Assembly: GCA_003640385.1 (NCBI GenBank)
Contig: RCAB01000136.1
Coordinates: forward strand, 62,001-126,000
Length of the DNA: 64,000 bases
Direction of reading: 5' to 3'
Source of the DNA: Setaria digitata
Taxonomy: Eukaryota; Nematoda; Chromadorea; Rhabditida; Setariidae
Numbering within the stretch: position 1 is the stretch's first letter; each line of letters begins with the position of its first letter. A program made the translations under genes and the position numbers. Under the pieces are notes generated by a model. The model had not been told where the DNA came from, made no database searches, and saw only the letters and a program-made list of their open reading frames with translations. Of this stretch, positions 42,194 to 52,811 are shown piece after piece.

Positions 42194-45100
42194 CTAATCG
42201 TCTTCACTGTCTGCTTTTTTCTTGATTTCTTCCAAGAAATTGTCGAAAATTTTCTGATTGCTTTCAAACTGTGCCAACTAAATTAATACAATCAACATAC
42301 AGTAACAATGATGATGTCAAGAGCATAGAATTATGAATTTTAAATGGAGAAGAATAAAATCAACTGGCCATATCAAGAAGGCTGCAAAATTCGTCTGCAC
42401 AATACCTCGTCCTCTATGTATCACTGGAGATCGTAGAATGCAGAAGCGATTTATTTTCTGATGCTATGGTTTTAGGTTGTTCCATTGGTCAAGCTAACCA
42501 AATTTATGGATTGAGAAAGAAAAATTTTTATCCGCAGTACGATTTGCATCTTTAACTGTTTACTGAGATATATGTCTAGCTATGCTTCAGCATTATCTGA
42601 TGGATATTATTTCTTTATCATAGTAATTGTAGGATTTGGGAAATTTGTGATTTATAAAACGCTCCATGAAACAGAGATCAACTCAATCCACCTTCTGATT
42701 TCCAAAAGACTTACCAATTCTGGAATGACAGACGTACAATCGATTTGAAATGAAAGATGAGTTGGAGCAGACCTGCACTGTTTCATGAACTCGCCTAAAC
42801 CGTCTGCCAAACTTTCACTGCTTCCAAATGCTACCTTAAATAGGATTATTTGTGAGGTATCACGAGGCGGGATACTTCATTTCATCGAAAAACTTTGACT
42901 TCAACTAATGAATATTAATCAGAGATAACCATGAGAGGAAAAAAAAATCTCGAAATAATCCCTTCAACTAAGTCGACAAAGTGTTTTTCATAACCCCTTA
43001 TTCAGAGAACCTTATGTCTCGATGTAATCATTAAATACCTTCACATAACTACCATCGCTACTTGTCAAATCATCATCATCGCTCTGTCCTTCTGTTTCTT
43101 CAGTAGATTCCTCTTCCTGCTTGTCACTTGGTCCATTATTCATCAAATTCACTCCAGAAGGAACCGTGGCACATTGATGTATTCGATTAGGTACACTTGC
43201 TGCAGAACAAGTCGATCCAGAAGCCACCAAAGTAGGCGATGGCGATGGAGAGTGCGCTAAAAGGATTCATATCAACTATTTTTATAAATACATAATTGTA
43301 AAGAATATACGCTGACCGCAGCAAAATACTTTTTTTTTTTTTCTTTTTTTAAATGTCACCCTATCCGATATAAATCCTATCCTATTAAAGAATTCGATTT
43401 TCTCAAATCAAACAGAACAGAAAGATCCAGTACCAATGTCAGGAGAAGTCGGCGTTGCTCTGTCACTGTCTTCGAGGCCTCCTAAAAATCCATGACCAGG
43501 AACTAAATCACTCGTAGCCGTAGTAAGCAAAGTTGAAAACGGAAATGAATGCGTTCTCGACCGATTTTTCTCAAACAAAATACATTCACTGTCAACACCA
43601 TCAAAATAACATGTGTGAGGATATTTATAACAATAATTCATTATTTCTAACATGCCAACAATAATTTACAACTAATGCTGTTTTTCTTAGCTGATCCAGA
43701 AATGGAATATACCATCGACGCCAATCGATGTGGCAAACTTGAGCTATATGGTTGATTGCTGCTCCTGTCTAAACCTAAAAATAAATTCACCTGATGGTTT
43801 TTTTTTTTATTGATATTTTGCACGATCAGCACAAGTCTATGATGGTTGCTACAAATCCTATATCTCATTTAAAACTTTCTTACCAAAGCTATTTCCACCA
43901 CTGCAAACATCACGACAGCAAACATCATCCGAAGAGGAACGCGAGTGGCCCAAATGGAAATGTACACGTCGTGAAGGAGTTTCCAACAGTAATTCATCAG
44001 TCTTTTCCTGAACATCTCAAATAAACTTATAAATAAACCAGATGTGATGGACTACATAAAGTACTACATTTTAATTCAAATCTTAAAATATTTCAAAAAA
44101 ATGTCTTCTTGTTACATGATTTGCTAAAATTTGGGAAAACTTCTAAAAATCACCTGTTTAATAGGATCAATACTGAAAATGCTGATAAGGTTTGAAACCG
44201 GACTAACCGGTTCAACTTCACCACCATAAACAGGAACAGGACCGAACGGAATCAACATTGGAATATCGGTGTCTAAGCTGGCCTGATGTTCATTGATATC
44301 TATATTTTCCGATGCAGCTGCAGTGCTTACATTCACTTCTTGTGTCGTTGTACTGGAAATTGAAATACATAACACTAAAGTAACTTAGTAAGGCTGACTT
44401 GAAGTAAAGAATCTATATGGGACCTAATACACTTACAAAAAGCCCGAAATATAATGAAATATGTAATTGTGACGAAGTTATAGAAACCTATTCGAAAAGA
44501 AAGATCACTACTGTAAAGTATCCCCAATTCCTTGGATTCGACTGTAACTGACTTGCAACAGTATAAGCACCTTCAACCGCTTCTTTTTTTTCTTATAGTT
44601 GAGAAATGCTTCAACGTATTATCATAGTATCATATTAAGACGTTACAATCGTTTACCGATCAATTTCCATTTTTGTACGATAAAGTAGATCGACAGAAAA
44701 TCCACCAAACGGAGAAGCTACCAAACCGATACGCACTTTTTTCTGCTCTTCACCCAGATCCATTTCTGGTTCTTTTTCATAAACCTCAAGAAGCATCATA
44801 TACTTCTTTTTATGTAAACTGCTTTAATTACAAGTCGCCTAAACAAATTCTTAAATTTTAACCATATACAAATAAAACTGAACAACTGTTACCCTATACA
44901 TAATAATGAAAGTGTCAGGACTTTGCTTTCGAACATAATAACGATAGGCTGGAGTCATTCGTGACGCTACAATTGCTGATTTTAAAAGTGTCCCTAACTG
45001 GTGGTACAATTCAGTTCTTACGTTAACATTTCCATCAACCAACTCTGACTCATACCGGACACACCTGTAAAACATAAACGACAAAAAATAGCTAGCTCAA

Positions 45101-45779
45101 AAGGCATAAAGCTTCTTTTTTGGACAAAAAACTTCTATTCAAATAATTTCTGACTTGAAATTTTAGGACCCTTATAACTCTAAACCTGACTTAATTTGTC
45201 TTGTTTAGACATCACCGAAAATTCATAACAATGACTCACCCCTTTCCACGGAAGTAATACAAATATTTAGAAATAATAGCAGAAAAAAAAATACCAGGAT
45301 TCCAAGGGTAAGACATCGCCTTCAGCGGTATGGAGCAGAAAATCCAAAGTGAAACAATTAGCATTCGGGGGATATCTAAAAAAAAGAAAGAGGAATTGAA
45401 GTGTCGAATAAAATCTAGCTTCAATGAACCGACAATGTTGCAATTCGGAAATACTAACTTTTTAACACTTGTACGTAACTGCGCGGCTACCTCACCTAGC
45501 TCATCAATTCGTACGCTGAACCAATCCGTGGGATCTGGTGACACACTACACGACTGTACTATTAACTGTCCAAGACGTGACTGAACAAGTGCTTGAACCT
45601 AAAACAGTACCTTTTTTGAAATGCCCACAGTCAGTCACGGTTTTTTAAACCAGTGTATGATTTAGAACTTCCTGAACTTTTACCATACAATGAAGGCTAT
45701 TTACCAAGCGAGTGGTGAAGAATTTGCCAAATTTAACAAATTCTTGATATGATTTCGAACACGTTGCTGAGTCAGTCAT
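42194..45779 (-). CDS. ATG13: Autophagy-related protein 13 (ATG13; EPG-1 in Caenorhabditis)
   Basis: Twelve exons: 45684-45779, 45459-45598, 45295-45375, 44893-45064, 44657-44784, 44154-44352, 43884-44007, 43713-43774, about 43419-43588, 43039-43256, 42715-42834 and 42194-42277. All joins keep phase except exon 8 to exon 9, which I could not resolve. The protein is about 531 residues. The N-terminal HORMA domain shows LVQSRLGQLIVQSCS, DWFSVRIDELGEVAAQLR, RMTPAYRYYVRKQ with DTFIIMYR, and IGLVASPFGGFSVDLLYR. The middle is Ser-rich and probably disordered (SRTHSFPFSTLL), with an acidic stretch (QSDDDDLTSSDGS). The C-terminus (LAQFESNQKIFDNFLEEI) matches the conserved end of ATG13. ATG13 links ATG101 and FIP200/EPG-7 to the ULK1/UNC-51 kinase and starts autophagosome formation. 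An acceptor lies one base upstream of the ATG. Confidence 0.93.
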
Positions 45780-45780
45780 G

Positions 45781-45782
45781 CT
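45781..45782 (-). promoter_or_regulatory. Splice acceptor abutting the ATG13 start
   Basis: CTTCTTTTAG followed by C and the ATG on the minus strand. The leader after the acceptor is a single base, typical of trans-spliced nematode messages. Confidence 0.5.
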
Positions 45783-46752
45783 AAAAGAAGAGAAGGATTT
45801 CCACCTTTTACCACTGACATAAACATAAATGTTGTCAGAAATGTGATATCTGGAACAACCTGAAACTAATATGAACCACATAGCTGAAGTGACCGTGAAA
45901 GATCACACGATAGAAATCCAAAAACCACACAATACAGAATTTAAGCATAGTTTATTTCGAAAAAAATCTACTTACTGCTAATGATTTCAAACTGCTGCTA
46001 AACCTCGGGTGTAACACTGGGAAGAGCGAAAGATGGGAGTGGTAAGAGTGGAAGGGAAGATGGAAGAGAAGGGTCACACCATGAAAGCTATTCAAGCTTC
46101 TTTTATTAATAACTAAAAACCCGAAGTGATATGAATGAAAAGCGAAAGAACGATTAGCAAAATGCAAATGAAAAATAGGGCAATACAGCAAGAGTATGAC
46201 AGAGATCATAATGACTGCAATTAAAAAACTGACTGAAGAATCGAACATGTTGAAATGGGCAGTGTTTGATTTTCTCAAAAGGACGAAATGAAATGAAGAA
46301 TTTAGTACACCACCGACGGTGATCCTTTCACCAAAAATTCTGTGTGGATGGCAAAGTATATAAGCGAAGCGACGGTTAAATTCACACTGTAGGCATTTGT
46401 CATGACCTCTTATACGACAAGTCTACCACCTTACGTGATTAATACATCGGTATGCGGTATGAAATTCTATGTAAAATGCAGTTCGTGAAATATTTATGAT
46501 GAAGTGTCCGAAGTTTGGCTAATCCAATCTTACCGAAGATTGAAGTCAAAATCTGAAGCAAACTTAGAAGTGAATGATATCTTTATAATGTGAAGGGCTA
46601 ATTTCGACAGAACATGAAGTGCTTGGTTTGGACTTAACAATTAACAGACTTAAAAACTAAAAGAACTTCAAAACCGGTTTTAAAAAGTTCGAAACTGGAC
46701 AGCATTTTCTGATATCTCGTCAAGGAAGAATCCGGAATATTATTCCACCTGT

Positions 46753-46784
46753 CCCCTCAAACACCAAACCCCCCCCCACCCCCC
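46753..46784 (-). other. C-rich tract, possible G-quadruplex on the minus strand
   Basis: C-runs of 4, 9 and 6 bases lie within 32 bases in an otherwise AT-rich window. The long run can supply two G-tracts on the opposite strand. Folding is inferred, not shown. Confidence 0.5.
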
Positions 46785-47030
46785 GACTGTACAATGCAGG
46801 TGTCCGTTCCGTCTGTCCGAACTTTACAGTTTAAGAGGGGCGAATTTTCAGAAGTGCCCGTAATATCTCGTCGCCGAGTGCAAATTTGACGTGCGTGAGA
46901 CTGGGTCTGGACAATTGGCTATGTGAGGTTGTGGTGGTTATTGGAAGTAGAACATCTAAGGCTTAAGCAGTTGAGCTGTCCGAGATTACATTAAGTGTTT
47001 GATAAGATTTTCTCGACGAACTTCATTTTC

Positions 47031-47032
47031 AG
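47031..47032 (+). promoter_or_regulatory. Splice acceptor 27 bases upstream of the DRAM start
   Basis: TTCATTTTCAG precedes a 27-base leader and the ATG at 47060. It is consistent with trans-splicing. Confidence 0.45.
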
Positions 47033-47059
47033 AAGTGGAAAGAGTGATAGAACAGAGGA

Positions 47060-50000
47060 ATGTTACAGCTTGGCCCTCTTGCCGCTGGTCATCTTCCCGT
47101 CATATTTGCAATGCTCTTTACGTTGATGCTAAGTGAGATTTACAACTTTTTATTTTTGCTTGGCTTTCCGATCATATTTCTGTGTTTTCCCATATTATGG
47201 ATGTGAGCTGTTGCAGGTGCTTCGTATATAGTGGCAGTATGGCAGGGCGATGTGGATCCAGTTTTTCCATACATTTCATCTTCTGGAGACCATCGCCCGG
47301 AATCGTGTTTCTTTAGTATGATGCTTAACTTATGTTCATTCATGATAATGCTTATCATTTACTTGAGGTGATTATATTAAATTAGTTCAGTTCTAATATA
47401 AGTAAAGGCTAGGAAATTGACTTCTTAATGGCTTCGAACTTCCTTGTAGATTACTCATATATTGATTGGTGTTTGGGAGCTTTAATTTTGGAAATAAGTG
47501 AAAGTGAGGGTATGGAAGCATTATGCTGTTTGACTTCTAAAGTCATTATTTTAGTAAGATAGAAGACATTTTTACACAGACACCTATGAGTAAGTCTACA
47601 GGTGAAGTGACCAAAAAAATATGACACATAATCTATAAACGAAGGAGATAGCAAACTCAAATATAAAAAGAAGGAATCGATATTGTGATTGAAATGCTGA
47701 TGTTAACTTACTGGGTTGCAGTAGCTCGAAAAGGAGCATGATATTAGTGGTGAAGATTTCATTTAATGATAAGAATGAAACACTTGGCGATGAAAAGAAT
47801 TTAATTCCTATAGTGCGGTAATCTCGCAAATTTTTCAGGTACTCATTAGTAGTTGAGCTCAATCGGGGCTCAGACCATCTTTTGAAACGTCTGAATGTTT
47901 TTACATTCGTCGTCGGTATGCTTGGTGGAGTTGGGATGTTTTTTGTCGCCAATTTTCAAGTATGCTTAGTCAGATTAAATTTTAGGGTAGGATTTTCACC
48001 CCTTCTTTTTATTCCTCGTATTCAGTAAATAAAAGCACTGGCGTAGTTTTTCTTTAAGTGTCTTATCTCTTCCTAAAAGTAAGTTAGAGTTGCAATTCAT
48101 AGGTGGCATCACCCATCGCTTGGTAAGGCGATAATACAATTCAAGATTGTCAATTCACTTAATTTTGAAATGTTATTGCGCACATTCCTGGATATTGAGA
48201 TTTCATTCTGTAACTAAGTATCATATAAGAGTACTTTCTCCAAACAAATAATGCTTGATAAACTAGAAAGGCAGTGTTACATACTGTATGTTACACAACT
48301 GAAATCAGTCAAAGGCAAACAGCTTCGTGCGATATGATAACATGTTAACTGTTGTTAATACATGTTTAATACACTATAAATGTTTTAATTAGCCCCTGTC
48401 CAGATCTCAATCGGATTTCCGATTGAGATCTGGACAGGGGCTAATTAAAATATTTATAGTGGAGAGTTTTTGTAGGAATCAGCTGTCATCACAGTGCACT
48501 TAACTAGTGCGTTCGTATGTTTCGGATGTGGCTGTTTTTATATGCTTCTTCAGTCGTGCCTTGCTTTCTACATGTATCCATTATATAACAACCGTCGGAT
48601 TGGTTTTATCCGTAGTGCGATAGCATTATCCGCTACATTAAGCTTTGTGACAGGTTGCCATTTTGGTAGATTTTATAAATTCTTGAATTTTGGCCACTGT
48701 ATTTTTTAGTCGATTTGTTCATTTTATGTAAGTTTTAAGAAAATTTTCCTCTATTTATTTGCAAATTTAGAAAGACGCCTGTTCATTTTCATTTCAGGGG
48801 TCACAGAGGATAATGACTTTCTGTTTGACAGTTTCTTCAGATATAGTGTGGAGATTGTATACGAAGTGGCTATAGCCAAAATAACTCCTTTTTATCATTT
48901 GTTAGTGGGAAATGAAAGAAAATAAATAAAAAGCAGGGGAATACTAGTAAAAAAAATGTGTCGATAGAATTTCCAGCGTATTTTTCAGTTATTGCTTTTG
49001 GCGTAGCTGCATCAAATGAATTTCATAAGCATTTTCCTGATCTACCAACACCGAGACCTTGGTCGAGAAAAACAAATCAGCCCGTAAGCATTCTCTTATC
49101 AGAATTACTATTTCATCAAGTTGGAGGGTATTTAAAAATTTTTTTAATTCGTTAACAACTAACCTGTCCACAGTGTCTGGGTGTGAAAGTTCCAGTGGTT
49201 AATAATGTCGGTGGATGGGAATATGTTACTAAAGTTTTGGATTAGCTGAGATAAGTACTTTCTTTAATTAGTAGTCATCACGTTACGTGTTAATTACGCT
49301 GATTGTACTAATCAGTCAGTCGCGTATTGGCTAGCTAAATCCAGGCTGCCTAGAGTCTCGGCGACCTAACTATCTGGTGCTTTAAAAGGGAAATTGCATG
49401 TTCACTTGAAAACTGTGCCTACAAGGTTGATATATAGTTTACTCAATCATTGGGATTTGATTATTCAGGAATTTTTTAGAGGCTTATAGCTGAGAATGTT
49501 GTAGAGAAATTTCTCACATTCTTTTTTGATTTCTTAGTCAACTTTTTTTTTAGGGGTATAATCTTCACTGCGTTTCTGCTATTGCTGAATGGTGTTTGGC
49601 AGTATTCAATGTACTATTCATATTAAGGTATACATCCATTACTTTCCTAAGCATTCAACTAAGTACTGCCCAGTTTGTAGTTTGACAAAAGTCATTCACA
49701 TTTTTTTCGTAAAATCTTCAAACAAAAGTGTTGAGAACATTGTATTTTATCTAAGCATGTTAATTATTTGATTTAGAATTTGTGTGATGCTATGCAGTCT
49801 TTTTTACTGGGAAAATTCCATCTGTACTCTACTGTCACACTTATCCTTTGCTAATAATATTTTATTCGATCAGTTCTTGTATTAGAGGAGAATATTCTGG
49901 AACTCTGAGATTCTGCTCTAGAAATTTACATGCTAAGATATCGCCATCTCGCGAAATTGTTCTCAAAGTTATGAATACCATTGCACTATTGTGATGGCAT

Positions 50001-50190
50001 CAGAAACCTTTTTCTTCTAATGGTTATACCTTATTGTCTCTTATGAAAGTCTGCTGTAATGAACAATCCTTCCAGCTTCTCTCGTGATTTTGAGAAACTT
50101 CGTGTTGAATTGAGTGTGCAGCCGCTGGTTTCACATCTGGATCATAGTCCACTGTGGCATTCTACTACCGATCTTAGTTCACCGTATTGA
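47060..50190 (+). CDS. DRAM: DRAM/TMEM150-family multi-pass membrane protein (damage-regulated autophagy modulator)
   Basis: Seven exons (47060-47132, 47217-47367, 47839-47959, 48476-48653, 48989-49083, 49554-49627, 50076-50190) join in phase to 268 residues, about the size of DRAM2. The first hydrophobic segment is PVIFAMLFTLMLS. The family signature follows: VFPYISSSGDHRPESCFFSM, then hydrophobic segments with NVFTFVVGMLGGVGMFFVAN, HLTSAFVCFGCGCFYMLLQS, SAIALSATLSFVTVIAFGVA, and HCVSAIAEWCLAVFNVLFIL with the conserved EW pair, giving about six membrane spans. The cytosolic tail begins SFSRDFEKLRVEL. DRAM proteins sit in lysosomal membranes and promote autophagy. The 3rd intron contains a near-perfect palindrome directly before exon 4. 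The neighbouring ATG13 is divergent. Confidence 0.92.
48372..48461. repeat. Near-perfect 90-bp palindrome in DRAM intron 3
   Basis: Left arm 48372-48415 and right arm 48418-48461 are reverse complements over 44 bases with one mismatch (at the base pair nearest CATTT/ATATT). Only TT lies between them. The core includes AATTAGCCCCTGTCCAG. The right arm ends 14 bases before exon 4, so the hairpin overlaps where the branch point would be. Confidence 0.97.
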
Positions 50191-52811
50191 TAGTGAAATA
50201 CTTTGTAAGTTATACTTCATTATTCTCTTTGTTTTGGTCAATTCTTTATTATGCTTGCAGGAAGATTTAAAAGTTTCGTCTTCGTAAGAAGCCAATATAT
50301 TGCGTTGAAATTAGAATTGGATCTCTTTATGTGGCATTGAAAATAACGGAATAGCAATAGTCAATTATCGTAAAACATTTTTTCGGGATCTTGAGGAAAA
50401 ATTGCACTAAATTACACGAACTAGAAACGCTGGATTATCTGAATGAGCAACTCTAACTATTGCAAATCAGATTCGATATTTGTTGTCTCTAGCTTAAAAC
50501 TTAATTACATCTGAATCCATTATCCTCCTTAAATTTTGAGGTATTTATCAAGTACATTTTCACATTCGAACTCTCCCATCGCATTATTATGGCTTTGCTA
50601 GAACTGTGACTATTATTGGAACTTTGGTATATATTAGAAAATGGTCAAAATTTATTGGAATGTCAGGTTTAAGAATCTTCCGATTTTTTTTTTTTATTTT
50701 CATACTCAGTTTATTGGGTTTATATCCGCAATCAAGCTTCCAATATTGAGGACATTGCATAGTCCATAGTCGATTAGAAATGATTGGAATTGCATCATTT
50801 AGAAATTTCAGGGGAAAATTTTGCGCCGCATTCCATCTTGATATTTTCAGCATTCCAGCATTATCGATATTATATGGCTTATTGCGTGTTTTTGAAGGCG
50901 CTTTCTTACACTGCAAAAGACATTTGTCTCATTTCATCGATCTCTTTAAAATCATATATATAGAATGCTTGGTATTGGAATACGAGTTTGCTTTCATGTA
51001 CAGTGGGTGCCTTTCTTTCAACTCTCAATAGTCGTTCTTCCATTGACTGTTATGGAGGAAAAAGAGCTATTCAGTTAATTGGAAATGAACTAAGTAGGCA
51101 GTAGTGGTGCTCTTGGAGTGTTTCCCCAACAAACAGGTGATTTTTTTTTTTTTTTTTTTATAAGTTCTCTGCTACAGTGGATAGACAGTAAATTATATTT
51201 GTAGATAGATCGATAGGTGAGTTGTTCCATTTGTTTTTAACTAACACTTATTTATGAAGTAGCGTTCATTAAACACGAAACCAGTTTTTATTGTTTTCAA
51301 AATATGCTGGATTTGATGCATTCGGGAAATCTTTCAATTCATGAAGCTGAAGTTTGGTCTTTGTTGTGCGGAATGAAATTGTTTCAAGTTCACAAAAACT
51401 GTTGCCAATGTAATTAATATATTGCATGCTCTCATTGTGATGCGTACTTTCTTGTATAATCGGAAACGTTCTTAAACACTGCATAATACTCTTTCGTGAT
51501 ATGGACCCTTCTAACGTACTTTCAAAAGTTTAAAATTACGATATGAACACTGATATTATACTGTAATAGTAGTAAAGTAGAAACACTCACTCATCTGTTT
51601 TTTTTCTTTTTTTTTTCACTCACTGACCGTTATTAAAAATTTATTGTGTCCATATTAGGCGCTGCAGGTTCAATTCTCTAAGATCAAGGTTTCTTGAACT
51701 GTTCGACTTCAGTAGGAACATAGTACACTGAAGTCGAAACGACTGCATTCGCACAGTGTACATAACGTGTGCTGCTACTATGAGATCAGGACGTGTAGTT
51801 TACAAATACTTGCCAATTTCCAAAAACAACAAATTTTCGCATAGCTCAAACCAAATGACTTAAATATCAAATGTTATTTTGCAAGTTGTCAGCCATAAAG
51901 TGGTTACTCTTCATTTTTTAAGATTCTGTTGCAGCTTCCAAAGTTTTGATGATTCGTGGTTACTGAATAAATAGCGAGATGTATTCTTAACATCAAAATA
52001 AATTTCTCATAGAATATTACAGCTTGGAAATATCCCGCAGGGTTTTGGATACCGGTATTTTGGGCAATTATTAATTCCAGAGATGGTAAGTGTCGATATA
52101 TATGATGGGATATGGTGGATGTGAAAAAGTTTGTAGTAGTAGTTTCGTTCTGTCAAGCTTTGCATTTTTCGGTAGTTCATTTTAAGAAAAATTCATCTCA
52201 AACCTTTTTCACACATTAGAATTTCTGAAAGAAGAACTTATCAGTCAGTTTACTAGGCAAACTACTGCACTAAGCACTACATTCCCTAAGTTCCTAACTA
52301 TGCGAAATCAAAGATAAAACGAAAATTCAGCCGGTGAACTTCACTACCGATATCGAGATTAAAAGCGATATCAGCACAGAAGGTTTATGGTTAACTGTTA
52401 ACAAAATATAATTGTTCAGCTTCACTAGCTAATGAGTGGGTAAATTCAGCATATCACAGGTTATAAAGATACACGTGCCACCAAACCCATATATCAAAAT
52501 TTAATATCTAAAATTTTCATGCTTAATTAACACTTTCACTGCTCATTTGAAAACATGTTTGCTTCTGGGTCTAAACTGATAATACGAATCAAAGTGCACA
52601 CAGAAGACTGACAATTAAATGAAGCTCATTTTTGCATAAGAAACAACCGAATTCATACATGAAAAAAAAAAAAAATGGAAAATAAACAAATGATGGGAGG
52701 TAGGAGGTATAAGCAAAAAAAAAAAAAAAAATTGACGTACAACGCAGTAAACTGCAAAGTACTATGTATAGGCAAATACAATATTTAGTCTTGTAATGAA
52801 CTTACTACATC
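50191..52811. other. Convergent intergenic region between DRAM and the ETS gene
   Basis: About 2.6 kb with both 3'UTRs expected. Open frames at 50587-50916 (-), 50780-51031 (+) and 51269-51484 (-) lack recognisable domains. A small inverted repeat (TCGACTTCAGT and ACTGAAGTCGA, 13-base spacer) lies at about 51703-51737. Poly-T and poly-A tracts occur at 51140-51160, 52663-52675 and 52717-52732. Confidence 0.45.

Larger units (their letters stand above)
45780..47059. other. Shared 1.28-kb divergent region between ATG13 and DRAM genes
   Basis: Two autophagy-linked genes are transcribed away from this stretch, which should contain both promoters. A C-rich tract at 46753-46784 (runs of 4, 9 and 6 C) is G-rich on the ATG13 strand. 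The frame at 45952-46278 (-) appears to be chance. Confidence 0.5.

Noticed and set aside
46000..46300. 108-codon hydrophobic frame upstream of ATG13
   Set aside because: Rich in His/Ser/Phe with no motif, located in the promoter region, and lacking splice context.
50587..50916. 109-codon frame on the minus strand downstream of DRAM
   Set aside because: No family resemblance, overlapped by an equally long frame on the other strand. Treated as chance.
51703..51737. Small inverted repeat resembling a miRNA hairpin
   Set aside because: The arms are only 11 bases with a 13-base spacer, too short for a pre-miRNA, and the flanks do not continue the pairing.
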